Source: Alkalihalobacillus sp. LMS6 (GTDB lineage: Bacteria; Bacillota; Bacilli; Bacillales; Bacillaceae_D). From it: a stretch of DNA of 64,000 bases. Under the pieces are notes generated by a model. It was not told the DNA's origin. It did not search any database and saw only the letters and a list, made by a program, of their open reading frames with translations. Where the stretch lies: assembly GCF_024362765.1 (NCBI RefSeq), contig NZ_CP093302.1:2541564-2605563 (forward strand). The letters run 5' to 3'. This document shows positions 16,545 to 25,524 of the stretch, piece after piece (position 1 is the first letter of the stretch; each line of letters opens with the position of its first letter). The translations under genes and the position numbers were made by a program.

Positions 16545-17092
16545 CGGCTCATTAACTCGTCCACCTGCGCCTTTAACGCTGCCAGCTCGACGCCGGTACC
16601 GTTGTTAATCGTGTAATCCGCTTCTATATCGTCAATCTCCGTCTCTGTAACGTGCCTTAACGCCTCCACGGAGTAGTCGTCGCCCGCCGCTATCATCCGT
16701 TCCTTGCGCGTCTCCTCGTCGGCTTCAACGCGGATGATGGCGTAACCCTTAGCGCGACAGGCGGCAACCTCGTTTAGCTGACGGGCATCCGTAATGACGG
16801 GGCACACCCGTTGATACCCGTTATAGTCCGCTTCATCGTTGAGCGCGTCGATTTTGGCGAATAGCTGCCGCACCCATACGTCGGGGTCGTAGTCGCGCAT
16901 AACGTTCATGTGCTGGTAGAGCTCGCGTGGCTTCGGATCAGGCGGCACCCACGGAAATATATCGTGCGCGAACCGCTTTAACGCCGCGCCAAACGAGAAG
17001 GTGGTGAGTCCGTAGTCGTCCGCTAAGATGGCGCCGACCGTATCTTTACCACTACGCATTCTGCCGACGAGAGCAACGCCTTTTAACGACAT
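16541..17092 (-). CDS. Deoxynucleoside monophosphate kinase-like protein
   Basis: 183 residues. The P-loop VGRMRSGKDTVGAIL and the lid-like region RKERMIAAGDDYS, with the motif CPVITDARQLNEV, fit phage dNMP kinases (T4 gp1 type) or adenylate-kinase-like enzymes. It would phosphorylate dNMPs produced with ThyX and dUTPase, both encoded nearby. The substrate cannot be read from the sequence. Confidence 0.75.
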   Translation of the reverse strand: MSLKGVALVGRMRSGKDTVGAILADDYGLTTFSFGAALKRFAHDIFPWVPPDPKPRELYQHMNVMRDYDPDVWVRQLFAKIDALNDEADYNGYQRVCPVITDARQLNEVAACRAKGYAIIRVEADEETRKERMIAAGDDYSVEALRHVTETEIDDIEADYTINNGTGVELAALKAQVDELMSR

Positions 17093-17547
17093 TTACGCAG
17101 CCCTCCCGTTCTTTCGTCGAGCAGGGCGATGTCAGCCTCGGCATCTTCCGCCTTATCGATTAAGTTTTCGCAGATGTCGTCTAGTCGCGAGAACAACCGG
17201 AATAGCTGACGTTCGCCTTCTTCCGCTTCGGCTAGGCGTTGTTCGAGGGCGTCCACCTTACGGATTAACGTTTCGATAACTTCGTCGCGGTCATAAGCCT
17301 CTGGTTCGAGTACGTGGTATTCTCTATCACTAATATATCCTGTGAAATTGACATCGTTTATGGCATCAACGCTACGAATACCTGTTGAACTAACGAAGGA
17401 AACTACTAAAACATCTCCATCTTTGTACGATTCCTGCGGAGAATCCCTGTCAACAATAATTACCTTCTCCCCAACTTCCGCCTTCCGCGCCACCTCTACG
17501 TAAGTTACTCCGTCAATTACATGCGTCTTTTGTTCCGTCTTCGCCAT
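17083..17547 (-). CDS. Phage protein with small beta domain and coiled coil
   Basis: 154 residues. The N-terminal half (VIDGVTYVEVARKAEVGEKV, then GDVLVVSF) resembles modules repeated in the 360-residue protein at 29979. The C-terminal part, from about residue 85, is a heptad-like coiled coil (ETLIRKVDALEQRLAEAEEG). Function unknown. It overlaps the kinase gene by 10 bp. Confidence 0.6.
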   Translation of the reverse strand: MAKTEQKTHVIDGVTYVEVARKAEVGEKVIIVDRDSPQESYKDGDVLVVSFVSSTGIRSVDAINDVNFTGYISDREYHVLEPEAYDRDEVIETLIRKVDALEQRLAEAEEGERQLFRLFSRLDDICENLIDKAEDAEADIALLDERTGGLRKCR

Positions 17548-17558
17548 TTAACCGCCTC

Positions 17559-17744
17559 CTAAAGCGTAATTTTGTTAAGCGTCATCCCGCGGATTAAGCA
17601 ATCATCACCGCAATAAAATCCGCACCCTACCTCGTACACCACGTCTCCTTTTCGGAGCGGCGCGTCACACTCTTCGCATTCCTCTACGTAAGGCTCCGGG
17701 TCAGCCGGCGGCTCGAACCGCGCGTAATCTTGCCGTGATATCAT
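17559..17744 (-). CDS. Small zinc-ribbon-like protein
   Basis: 61 residues with two Cys pairs, CEECDAPL and CGFYCGDDC, as in a zinc ribbon or treble clef. Such small proteins are common in phage early operons. No specific role is suggested by the sequence. Confidence 0.6.
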   Translation of the reverse strand: MISRQDYARFEPPADPEPYVEECEECDAPLRKGDVVYEVGCGFYCGDDCLIRGMTLNKITL

Positions 17745-17762
17745 GCGTTACACCTCCGTCCT

Positions 17763-18341
17763 TTATTCGTCTAATATGCGCAACTCTACGCTTTGCCTGC
17801 CGAACGCCCACGCTTCCGCCTCGGTCTCGACGAGTAGGTCGATGATGTGCCCGTTAATAGCGCCGCCCGTATCGATTGCCCTCGCGGTAAACGTAGCGCC
17901 GTCGGCTAGGCGTACCTCAACGCGCGAGCCTAACGGGATAACCGCGGGATCGACCGCAATGACCCGATCGCCTTCGTAATAGATCGAGGAGCGGACGTCG
18001 ACGCCGGTGAACGTGATTCCGGAGCAGCCCGTGTCGCATAGCGCGATGTAGGCAGTGGATTCAAACGTTAGCCACGTAATCTCCGAAGTTCCAGCGCTAG
18101 TATCGTTGCTTTCATCGTGAGTGCCGCGTACATATTCGTCTTCGCCGTTCCCCGCGGTCGTTTCGCTAGTGCTTGACGCGTCCTCTTCAGCTCCGCTAAT
18201 TTCTCCGCTTCCGGCTTCGTGTTCCTCGTAAACCGCGCCTCTCGCTCCATCTACGTCCACCTCCGCTTTATAATCGTCTAATGTCGCAGACATTACGTAC
18301 ACTACCAAGGGCAGCGTCAAGGCTACGAGTTTTATTCCGAT
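17763..18341 (-). CDS. Exported 3D-domain protein (cell wall enzyme type), apparent AUC start
   Basis: About 192 residues. After a hydrophobic N-terminus (IKLVALTLPLVVYVMSA) and a long Ser/Glu/Thr-rich linker comes a 3D domain: FESTAYIALCDTGCSGITF, VIAVDPAVIPLGSRVEVRL, ARAIDTGGAINGHIIDLLV, with the three Asp residues typical of YabE/YocH/MltA-like double-psi barrels. It probably acts on peptidoglycan outside the membrane. GGAGGTG overlaps the thyX stop and is followed 5 bases later by ATC in frame; no ATG, GTG or TTG lies at a usable distance. I therefore place the start at AUC. Confidence 0.75.
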   Translation of the reverse strand: MGIKLVALTLPLVVYVMSATLDDYKAEVDVDGARGAVYEEHEAGSGEISGAEEDASSTSETTAGNGEDEYVRGTHDESNDTSAGTSEITWLTFESTAYIALCDTGCSGITFTGVDVRSSIYYEGDRVIAVDPAVIPLGSRVEVRLADGATFTARAIDTGGAINGHIIDLLVETEAEAWAFGRQSVELRILDE

Positions 18342-18343
18342 AC

Positions 18344-19114
18344 TTACACCTCCGCAAAAAATTGATCCGTCCAAGGTTCGACGGCTACGACTGACTTGCG
18401 TAACTCCTCGCTCAACTGCGTTATTTCGTGCTGACCGCCCCGCCCTTTTTGGCGCTTCGCATAAAAGTCGAGAAGCGAGCGTAGGTTAACGGTCATTACG
18501 AGATTACACGCCGCGGCATTCGGAAGGACAGCGCGGGCATCTTCGGCAGGGACGCCTAATTTCCGTAGCATATCGTAATTAGATTGCGCGTCGTCCATAG
18601 CTTTCGCGAATAGCTCGTTCGCGTCGTATACTTCTAGATCGTCGCCCATTAACGTCTTATCCGATGCGCTGACGCTTTCCGGCGTTACATAATCGAAGCC
18701 GCCCGACTTATCCCCGCTGCCAAACTTAACGTATCTCTGCGACTGTACGGAAAACGAAAAGCCGACGCGATGACGAGTAAGTTGCGCGAGTAGAGCGCGG
18801 GATACGCCTTCGACCGCGAATGTGTACGTCAAGTGTTCAAGCGTGGAAAGATGCTTACTGCGGAATATCATGCGGAACAGGCGGTCGGCTTCCGTCCCCG
18901 ATTCGCCGTCGGTCGCCTTAGAGCCGAAGTAGCGGGCGCCTTCCTTCGCGACTATCTCCGAGGGCTTTCCGGGTGAGTAACACGTGCGGATAGCGGAGAG
19001 GGCTACGGCTTGACCGTCGGTTGATCCGTTGTAAGATAAATCGTCCCATATCCGCGATATTCTTTCGTAAAATTCATCGCTTAGTGCCGTGTGAGCCAGT
19101 AGTTTTACGTCCAA
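18344..19114 (-). CDS. thyX: Flavin-dependent thymidylate synthase
   Basis: 256 residues. The signature RHRVGFSFSVQSQRY corresponds to the ThyX motif RHRxxSxxxxSxR (with altered spacing), and LPNAAACNLVMTVNLRSLLDF is the conserved C-terminal region. It makes dTMP from dUMP using FAD and methylene-THF. It works with the adjacent dUTPase and the ribonucleotide reductase. It starts right at the dut stop codon. Confidence 0.93.
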   Translation of the reverse strand: MDVKLLAHTALSDEFYERISRIWDDLSYNGSTDGQAVALSAIRTCYSPGKPSEIVAKEGARYFGSKATDGESGTEADRLFRMIFRSKHLSTLEHLTYTFAVEGVSRALLAQLTRHRVGFSFSVQSQRYVKFGSGDKSGGFDYVTPESVSASDKTLMGDDLEVYDANELFAKAMDDAQSNYDMLRKLGVPAEDARAVLPNAAACNLVMTVNLRSLLDFYAKRQKGRGGQHEITQLSEELRKSVVAVEPWTDQFFAEV

Positions 19115-19660
19115 TTATTCGTCCTCCTTCGTATTCGTGCCCGTACTCCCGAACCCTCCCGCGCCTCTACCCGTTTCGCCAAGCTCGCCAACTTCCGTTA
19201 ACGTTACGAACGGCACTCGCTGAATGACGGCTTGGGCGATGCGGTCGCCTGCGCGGATTATATAGGCGTGATCCATGTAGAGAGTATATAGCGGCATAGT
19301 CGTTACTCCGTCTAATAGTTTCGCGCTATAGTCCTTACCTAGCCCCCAACGTGTATAGCGAGAAGCGTAGGTGTTATCAACGATCACCGCGACCTCTCCC
19401 CTGTAATCTGCGTCAACAGTCCCGAACTGTACGCGTAGCTTCGTCTTTAACGTCACACCGGAGCGCGGTCGTATCTGCATTTCGTAGCCCGGCGGTAACT
19501 CAAACGCGAGTCCCGTCGGCACTTTAACGGTGTCGCCCGGCTCGATTATTACGTCCTCTACCGCGACTAGATCGAAGCCTGCCGATTGAGCCGTTGCTAG
19601 TTGCGGGATAACTGCGTCGGAGTGTAGTCGTTTTACTTTTACGTTAATATCCGCCATCAT
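19115..19660 (-). CDS. dut: dUTP diphosphatase
   Basis: 181 residues with the trimeric dUTPase motifs: AGFDLVAVEDV (motif 1), RPRSGVTLK (2), GTVDADYRGEVAVI (3), RAGDRIAQAVI (4), GRGAGGFGSTG (5). An extra segment of about 25 residues lies between motifs 3 and 4. It keeps dUTP low and supplies dUMP to ThyX. It overlaps the upstream gene by 4 bp. Confidence 0.95.
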   Translation of the reverse strand: MMADINVKVKRLHSDAVIPQLATAQSAGFDLVAVEDVIIEPGDTVKVPTGLAFELPPGYEMQIRPRSGVTLKTKLRVQFGTVDADYRGEVAVIVDNTYASRYTRWGLGKDYSAKLLDGVTTMPLYTLYMDHAYIIRAGDRIAQAVIQRVPFVTLTEVGELGETGRGAGGFGSTGTNTKEDE

Positions 19661-19965
19661 TCCGCCTCCCTTTCGCGTATAAATCCGAAATCATTGTCGC
19701 GTAGCATTCCGTGAAGAACGTTGCCCACGCGGTTTATTAAGTCCTCGTCCTGCTCGTTATAGCCCGCTTCGTTAAATATTGCGTGTGTAATTTCGTGGAT
19801 TAGAACGTTATCCTTACGTGATGGCGACATCTCCTCGTCTACCATAATCGCTGTTTGCGGGTATACGACCTGTCCCGCCAGATGTACGCCTTGCTCGTAG
19901 ATATCTTTCTGCGTGCTCACAACATAATCTACCGAACCTACGCGTATTACCTTCGGCATATTCAT
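19657..19965 (-). CDS. Small HExxH zinc-metallopeptidase-like protein
   Basis: 102 residues from ATG at 19965, which overlaps the stop of the upstream gene (ATGA). LIHEITHAIFNEAGY contains the HExxH zinc motif, and a glutamate-rich stretch follows. Such short ImmA/SprT-like minimal metallopeptidases are frequent in phage genomes. Its target is unknown. Confidence 0.7.
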   Translation of the reverse strand: MNMPKVIRVGSVDYVVSTQKDIYEQGVHLAGQVVYPQTAIMVDEEMSPSRKDNVLIHEITHAIFNEAGYNEQDEDLINRVGNVLHGMLRDNDFGFIREREAE

Positions 19966-20129
19966 TCGCCTGACCTCGCCTCTATCTCCGTTAACTTTTC
20001 CGCGCACACGCCCGCAGCTAGAGCGATTAGCGTTAGGAGCGCGTAGTAGACGCCGGTGCTTGCGTTTTGATTCCACGTAAAGGTGACGAGTACCAGGAGC
20101 GGGATTCCGTATAGATAAGCGTTTCTCAT
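19962..20129 (-). CDS. Small membrane protein, two transmembrane segments
   Basis: 55 residues. Two hydrophobic stretches, YLYGIPLLVLVTFTW and VYYALLTLIALAAGVCAE, are separated by NQNASTG. AAGGAGG precedes ATG at 20129 and the stop overlaps the next start. It could be a holin-like or superinfection protein, but lysis genes are normally elsewhere. No family recognised. Confidence 0.6.
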   Translation of the reverse strand: MRNAYLYGIPLLVLVTFTWNQNASTGVYYALLTLIALAAGVCAEKLTEIEARSGE

Positions 20130-20572
20130 TGCGCGTCCTCCTTCGGATTATAAATAACGACCATGCTAGGGAATGGCGCACTATTGGTAGCCTCACCGAA
20201 TTTGAGTCGCCCTTTAACGAACCTAATCTCTGCTTTACCGTATACAAATTCATGAAACCACTTAGTGTCCGTTCTAGCAGGTACTAAGCAAACTACAGTA
20301 GATCCTCTCTGAGACTCTTCATATGCTTTTTTCATCCAATCACCGATCACTCTACCGTAAGGGGGATTTAGCCAGACTATATTATTCGACCAATCCTGAA
20401 CGAGTCCGTCATCATTTAAAGTGTAAAACTTATCGCATTTAGCATTTTCTTCGGTACTTGCAGGATCTAACGTAAATCCAAATTCGTCATTTAATTCGTC
20501 AAAAAATTGTTGCGGAGTAGCCCATAAATCCGTTTTTGATGAAAACATTGTTTTAGTTGATGTACTATCCAT
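20126..20572 (-). CDS. Phage DNA N6-adenine methyltransferase (Dam type)
   Basis: 148 residues. [21 protein letters not shown] at the start, [16 protein letters not shown] with the catalytic NPPY, and [14 protein letters not shown] match the phage-type Dam methylase family (PF05869). It lacks a restriction partner. It overlaps nrdF by 8 bp and may protect phage DNA or mark origins. Confidence 0.88.
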   Translation of the reverse strand: MDSTSTKTMFSSKTDLWATPQQFFDELNDEFGFTLDPASTEENAKCDKFYTLNDDGLVQDWSNNIVWLNPPYGRVIGDWMKKAYEESQRGSTVVCLVPARTDTKWFHEFVYGKAEIRFVKGRLKFGEATNSAPFPSMVVIYNPKEDAQ

Positions 20573-20963
20573 TTAAGTCCTCCCCGAAAATAAAGTCCGA
20601 ATCTAGTAGCGGCTCGACCGTCGCTTTCTTATAACCGTTCCCCTTCTGACTAAAAAAGTCGTGAGACTTCGTTTTCGTAGATAGTCCGTTGATGATGACG
20701 GGATTCTGCGGCTCGTCTTCGAAGTGCGACGGAAAGCCTAAGTTGGCGAGCGCCTTGTTCGCGTTGTAGCGGAGGAACTTTTTGACTTCGCCGGTAAGTC
20801 CGACCGCGCCGTATAAGTCTTCGGTATAGGCGACCTCGTTTTCGCACAAATCCTCTAACAATCCAGTGACAAACGTTTTAGCCTGCGCTTGCTTCTCCGC
20901 GTCCCATCCGTTGTATATTTCCTGCGCGAGTAGTCCGGTGTAAACGCCATGGATCGCTTCGTC
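20565..20963 (-). CDS. nrdF: Ribonucleotide reductase beta subunit, 3' exon
   Basis: Reads [19 protein letters not shown] at its start, continuing the NrdF core (usual ...IIRDEAIHG...), through [17 protein letters not shown] to the C-terminal [17 protein letters not shown]. Together with exon 1 it gives 338 residues, the normal class Ib size. The exon begins at 20963, right after a G that would be the last intron base. Its iron/manganese ligands E and H in DEAIH are present. Confidence 0.88.
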   Translation of the reverse strand, partial: DEAIHGVYTGLLAQEIYNGWDAEKQAQAKTFVTGLLEDLCENEVAYTEDLYGAVGLTGEVKKFLRYNANKALANLGFPSHFEDEPQNPVIINGLSTKTKSHDFFSQKGNGYKKATVEPLLDSDFIFGEDLNG

Positions 20964-22008
20964 CTTTGTGTTCGACTAGAACCGCTAATTCTAGCCCGCC
21001 TTAGCAGCTTGTAGTTACCTACAAGAACAGACCATATCACGCAGTTAAACAACTGCCCTTCCTTTTCGATTTAAGGGATTCTCACCCGCGCCAATCGCTT
21101 GCGCCCTACGAGTATTGCGGAATTTCACCGCCTAAGCTCTGGTCGTTGAACGTTCCTCTTCTTCTAATCTAATCCACCACTGTTTATATAACTTTTTATT
21201 GCGGATTCTGCTACCTGTACCAGCAGATAAACCGTATTTTCTCTCAATTTCGGCGTTTGTTTTTCCATCCCTAAGCATGTAAACAATTTCTTTGAACACT
21301 TCCCGACTCACCTTACCGCGAGCGTTTATATTCCCTTCTGAATTAATCGGCAAGTAATCTGGATAGTCTTTCCACCACTCAACAAATCTTCTTTTGTGTC
21401 TGATCAAAGAAACGTATCTATCGTGAAGTCCAAACTTCTTAGCTATATCCACATTAGTGCTTCCTTTAATTAACATAGACACAACCTCATGGAAGTCATC
21501 GCGACTCAACTTAGACATTGGATTTCTGTCCCCAATAACTCTCTCACTTTTGACAGCTAACTGCTTTGCGCTGAACTTATAACCAGGTAGTCCGTAACCG
21601 CCGGTTGTCAAGTTATATCCGTAGTTATAAGAGTCGTAGAGTTTGATGTACTTTATTTCTAGTTCAATTAATCCCTCTAAAGTACACTCGCATGTTAAAA
21701 GGACGCCGTAATCTATTTCTTTGACATGATCATAAGCTAGTTGAAGTTTGGTGTTGTAGTGGGAACCTTCTTTTAGTAGAGCCAGATGGTTTTTAATTCG
21801 GGATTTGTTCTCAATCTTTGCATCCTTTCCTATATAAAATGCTCCGCCGATTTCAAGAAAATAAATACCGTTCATAGATTCGATAGATAAGGCTTCGCTG
21901 CTGATTGCCCTACTATCTTCTCTCCTCTCATAGAAATTTGATTTGTAGGGTGTCCCAGCAATTAAGAAGGTTATTCGAACAGTGTCACCACTGTAAGCCG
22001 CCACATTA
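20964..22008 (-). mobile_element. Group I intron in nrdF
   Basis: 1045 bp separate two halves of an otherwise continuous NrdF frame. The 5' splice site is after ...ATAATCCGT (exon ends in U) and the 3' end is ...CACAAAG (intron ends in G), as group I introns require; joining gives R-DEAIHG. The conserved core-like GATATGGTCTG occurs near the 3' end (about 21015). The intron contains a GIY-YIG endonuclease gene. Without splicing exon 1 would stop at a UAA right after the junction. Confidence 0.85.
21132..21875 (-). CDS. GIY-YIG homing endonuclease inside the nrdF intron
   Basis: About 247 residues if started at ATG 21875; a longer frame back to 22004 exists. MNGIYFLEIGGAFYIGKD carries the GIY...YIG core; the catalytic Arg/Glu region follows (CECTLEGLIELEIKYIKLY). 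Two repeated DNA-binding modules (SRDDFHEVVSMLIKGSTNVD and SREVFKEIVYMLRDGKTNAE) end in similar helix-turn-helix parts. It would cut intronless nrdF alleles and promote intron spread. Confidence 0.85.
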   Translation of the reverse strand: MNGIYFLEIGGAFYIGKDAKIENKSRIKNHLALLKEGSHYNTKLQLAYDHVKEIDYGVLLTCECTLEGLIELEIKYIKLYDSYNYGYNLTTGGYGLPGYKFSAKQLAVKSERVIGDRNPMSKLSRDDFHEVVSMLIKGSTNVDIAKKFGLHDRYVSLIRHKRRFVEWWKDYPDYLPINSEGNINARGKVSREVFKEIVYMLRDGKTNAEIERKYGLSAGTGSRIRNKKLYKQWWIRLEEEERSTTRA

Positions 22009-22626
22009 ACGGATTATTAGTGTGATTATTTCGCCGCTATTTGTAAGCTTGCCTTGACCGGCGAAATGTAGCGGATAGTAAAATCCACTATAGAATAGGA
22101 AACTTTCGAGGAATACAGAAGCTACTAACGCGGCATAAACGTCAAATTTAGCTTCTTTATGAGGAATATCGTTGTAATACTCACGTACAATAAACGCCTT
22201 CCGCTGCAAATACGGATTCTGCTCGACCCACTCGAAGGTAGCGTCGATCTCCTCTTTAGTCGCGAGCGTTAGGAATATGTTCGAGTAGGACTTCGCATGT
22301 ACCGCGTTCTCCATCATCGCCATAAAGTTAAGCACGGCTTTACGCTGGTGTCCGTCGATCACTGACGCGATGGTCGGCATGCCAACGTCACCTTGAACGG
22401 TGTCTAGTAGCGTTAAGCCGCCGAGGACTCGCATGTACGTCGTTTTCTCCTCCGCGGAAAGATATTTCCACGTTAGGAGGTCGCCGTTTAACGCAACTTC
22501 CTCCGGGAGCCAAAATTGCTTCACGTTTTGTTGGTAAAACATTTCGGTGAAGCTGTCGTCGGGCTGCGACCAGTTAGCCGCGGTTAGTATTTCCGTCAAA
22601 TAATCGCCTCCTATCAATTTAAACAA
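22009..22626 (-). CDS. nrdF: Ribonucleotide reductase beta subunit, 5' exon
   Basis: 206 codons: [18 protein letters not shown] at the start, then [18 protein letters not shown] with metal-ligand Glu/His, and FHFAGQG-like [19 protein letters not shown]. The frame is interrupted after LIIR by the group I intron. NrdF supplies the tyrosyl radical to NrdE; class Ib enzymes use NrdI for manganese cofactor assembly, and nrdI lies upstream. Confidence 0.9.
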
Positions 22627-24718
22627 CGCAACTTAAGCAATCGTCCTGCCCCGTATCCTTCGTTCGCGCGTAGTATATCGTCTTCACACCTTTATGGTGC
22701 GCGTATAAGTCAATCCGGTTTAAGTCCCGCGTCGTCATCGTGTCCTTCAAGAACAACGTAAATGAGATGCCCTGGTCGACGTGGCGTTGAATCGTAGCGA
22801 TAAGGTCGACGACTTTAAACATATCCATGTCGTACGCCTCTTTATATAAGAACCATGTCTCCGGCGCTAATCCTGGCATTGGGTAGTACGTCTTCGAATT
22901 ACCGTAAGTCCGCTCCTCTATACGCTCCATAATCGGCATAACCGAAGCCGTCGCAGATTGTACGTAGCTGATCGAGCCGGTCGGGGCTATCGCTAAACGG
23001 TAACTGTGATAGAGTCCGTGTTCCGCGACGAAATCTTTCAGCTCGCGCCAATCTTCCGGAGTCGGTACGAACATCCCTTTGAATAAAGCCGCCACCTTAT
23101 CGAACTTCGGCGTATGGTCCGTCGTTATATAATCCGCGAAATACTCACCGCTCGCATACGTGCTTTCATCGTAGCGATAATACGTCTCGCCTCGATCCCG
23201 CGCGATTTCCGCCGACCGCTTAATCGAGAAGTAATTCATCGCCATAAAGAACGTATTTGCGAAGTCCCGCGCCTCCTCGCTCTCGTACGGAATCTTTTTA
23301 GCTGCGAGGTAGCCGTGCAAATTCATCGCGCCCAACCCGATAGATTTCATCATACGATTACCGCGTTGTACAGCCGGAGCGTTTGCGATGCTCGTCGATT
23401 CTGACACGCGAGTTAAAGCGTCAGTTGCGAGGGCGACCGTAGCCTCAAGCGATCGGTTATTCATGACGTTTAATATATTTATAGAGCCGAGATTACATGA
23501 TATATCCATGCCGATTTCGTCCTCTTCTGGATAGTCCGTATAGGAGCTGACGACTGACGCTTGCAAAATTTCGCTGCACAGGTTCGAAAACTTAACGTCG
23601 CTAATATGTCCGTTTGCGTGCGCTTTGTTTACGTTGTCAGAAAATACAATATACGGATAACCGGATTCTGAACGCAGAACCGCTAGTTTTTGGAACAACT
23701 GACGCGGTTTAATCTGCTCTTTTTGGACGCGCGGGTCATCGACCAGTTGATCGTACATTTCCGACATATCCATATCGTCTAAATGAACGCCATATGCTTT
23801 ATAAACGGAATGCGGATAGAATAGATACGCAGCGCGATCCTCCCGCATGAGCTCGATAAATTTGTCCGGGATGACAACCGCAATCGATAGCGTTTTAACT
23901 CGGACGTCCTCGTCAGCCGATATTTTCCGCGTATCAAGAAACTCGTTGATGTCCGCGTGGAAGATATTAAGGTAAGCCGCGCCGGAGCCTTGACGTTGCC
24001 CCATCTGATCTGCGTAACGAAACGCGTTATCGAGCAGCTTCATTACGCCAACGACGCCCTTCGTCGCATTTTCCACTCCTTTAATCGACTCACCTTTCGC
24101 TCGTATCTTCGAGAGGTTTAGCGCCACGCCTCCGCCTAGTTTCGATAACTGCATCGACGTATCAATTGCGCGACTAATATCGTTGAGCGAATCGCCGACT
24201 TCGAGCAGGAAGCACGACACTAGCTCGCCACGCCGTTTCCTTCCCGCGTTGAGGAACGTTGGAGTAGCCGGCTGAAACTCTTGGCGTATCATTGATTCCG
24301 TAAGCGCGACCGCTTTTTCTACGTCTCCATTGCCGAAGAACAGCGCGACGATAGCGACCCTATCCTCATACCGTTCTAGTATCTTCGCTTTATCGTTCGT
24401 CTTAAGCGCGTAATCGTTGTAAAACTTGAATGCGCTCATAAACGAAGGAAATCTAAATTTCTTTCTGTAAGCCACGTTCATTACGCGTTTAATTTCAGCC
24501 ATCGTATATAAGTCGAGTATTTCAGCCTCGTAATAGTCGTTTTTAATGAGATAGTCCATTTTCTCTTCTAAGTCGTGGAAGAACATCGTATTTTGATTTA
24601 CGTTATCGAGAAAATATGAGCGCACCGCCTCCGCATCTTTATCGAATTGAAAAGCGCCGTCCACCTGCGTCATGACCTCGTTGTTAAGCTCGATATACTT
24701 AGGCGTTTTAGTCGTCAA
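22619..24718 (-). CDS. nrdE: Ribonucleotide reductase alpha subunit, class Ib
   Basis: 699 residues. Visible landmarks are the active-site Cys in [29 protein letters not shown], and the C-terminal redox pair in DDCLSCVV. It reduces NDPs to dNDPs with NrdF. The gene overlaps nrdI upstream by 11 bp and nrdF downstream by 8 bp, forming a tight nrdI-nrdE-nrdF unit. Confidence 0.95.
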   Translation of the reverse strand: MTTKTPKYIELNNEVMTQVDGAFQFDKDAEAVRSYFLDNVNQNTMFFHDLEEKMDYLIKNDYYEAEILDLYTMAEIKRVMNVAYRKKFRFPSFMSAFKFYNDYALKTNDKAKILERYEDRVAIVALFFGNGDVEKAVALTESMIRQEFQPATPTFLNAGRKRRGELVSCFLLEVGDSLNDISRAIDTSMQLSKLGGGVALNLSKIRAKGESIKGVENATKGVVGVMKLLDNAFRYADQMGQRQGSGAAYLNIFHADINEFLDTRKISADEDVRVKTLSIAVVIPDKFIELMREDRAAYLFYPHSVYKAYGVHLDDMDMSEMYDQLVDDPRVQKEQIKPRQLFQKLAVLRSESGYPYIVFSDNVNKAHANGHISDVKFSNLCSEILQASVVSSYTDYPEEDEIGMDISCNLGSINILNVMNNRSLEATVALATDALTRVSESTSIANAPAVQRGNRMMKSIGLGAMNLHGYLAAKKIPYESEEARDFANTFFMAMNYFSIKRSAEIARDRGETYYRYDESTYASGEYFADYITTDHTPKFDKVAALFKGMFVPTPEDWRELKDFVAEHGLYHSYRLAIAPTGSISYVQSATASVMPIMERIEERTYGNSKTYYPMPGLAPETWFLYKEAYDMDMFKVVDLIATIQRHVDQGISFTLFLKDTMTTRDLNRIDLYAHHKGVKTIYYARTKDTGQDDCLSCVV

Positions 24719-25064
24719 TGTATCGCAACCTTTCCGTTATAGATTCGAATTCTTGCGTCGTCCCCGCCTTTTCGAACGTTCCTAGCAGCGGTACCTCGTA
24801 AGCCTCCGCTATTGACCGCGCGGCTCTTGCGAAGTTATCGCCCCATACGCGATCGCCCCCACCGATGACGCCCGCCATGAGATCGCCGTTGCGGTATAGG
24901 AAATCGGAGACCGGCGCGGGGATTTTGCCGAAATTATACGTAGGCGTTACGAGGATAAAGCGTTGGTCAGTCGTGGGCTTAGCGCTCAGGTCAACCGTAG
25001 GCAATCCGAGGCGGGCGACGAAGCGGTGGGTATTGCCGGTCATCGAATAGTAGACGATTAGAAT
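24708..25064 (-). CDS. nrdI: Flavodoxin-like NrdI, apparent AUU start
   Basis: About 118 residues. LIVYYSMTGNTHRFVARL is the NrdI FMN-binding beginning, and TPTYNFGKIPAPVSDFL and GVIGGGDRVWGDNFARAA are typical. NrdI proteins normally start within a few residues of this IVYYSMTGN block, which here corresponds to ATT at 25064 with GGAG 8 bases upstream. A GTG at 25124 would add 20 atypical residues and overlap the upstream gene by 67 bp. The AUU start is the better fit but is unproven. Confidence 0.85.
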   Translation of the reverse strand: MLIVYYSMTGNTHRFVARLGLPTVDLSAKPTTDQRFILVTPTYNFGKIPAPVSDFLYRNGDLMAGVIGGGDRVWGDNFARAARSIAEAYEVPLLGTFEKAGTTQEFESITERLRYIDD

Positions 25065-25219
25065 ACGATCAGCTCCAATCCGTAATAGACGGTCGGGATC
25101 GCGATTAACGTGAACGCCGTCCACTTGACCGGCGCCTTATCCGCGGTATCGTTTATGAGTACGAGCACCATCGAGAAGAATATGAAAAGCAGGCATAGAT
25201 ACGCGATTACTTCGAACAT
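25058..25219 (-). CDS. Small membrane protein, unknown
   Basis: 53 residues, MFEVIAYLCLLFIFFSMVLV then a short loop and FTLIAIPTVYYGLELIVF: two likely membrane helices. AAGGTGG precedes ATG, which overlaps the stop of the gene upstream (TAATG). It lies just before nrdI; no role is evident. Confidence 0.6.
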   Translation of the reverse strand: MFEVIAYLCLLFIFFSMVLVLINDTADKAPVKWTAFTLIAIPTVYYGLELIVF

Positions 25220-25524
25220 TAATCATCCACCTTCTCAATGGTATAAATATCGCCATTTTTTGATATGATCTCGTATCCTTGATTAAAAACTTCATTATAG
25301 TCATAGATGATTACTTTATAAGTAACTGCTGGCTCCGATTTGAAATGTTCAATACCTACCCATGAAAAGAGGCAAAGGAACCCGCCTATAATTAAAGAAA
25401 CCAGAGCTTCCTTTTCTGTTACAGCTACGTACAACAGAAAAGCTGCCCCTATAATAAGCCCGTATATAATTATCCCCAATAAGATGTGACTAGTCGTATA
25501 CACATTTTCAGCTAATATTTCCAT
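25219..25524 (-). CDS. Membrane protein, unknown
   Basis: 101 residues. Two hydrophobic segments (HILLGIIIYGLIIGAAFLLY and LVSLIIGGFLCLFSWVGI) and a soluble C-terminal beta-like domain (TYKVIIYDYNEVFNQGYEII). It overlaps its upstream neighbour by 17 bp. More AT-rich than surrounding genes, suggesting separate acquisition. No family recognised. Confidence 0.55.
   Translation of the reverse strand: MEILAENVYTTSHILLGIIIYGLIIGAAFLLYVAVTEKEALVSLIIGGFLCLFSWVGIEHFKSEPAVTYKVIIYDYNEVFNQGYEIISKNGDIYTIEKVDD

Noticed and set aside
18068-18250. 60-codon minus-strand frame rich in Arg/Lys
   Set aside because: Alternative frame of the acidic linker of the 3D-domain protein.
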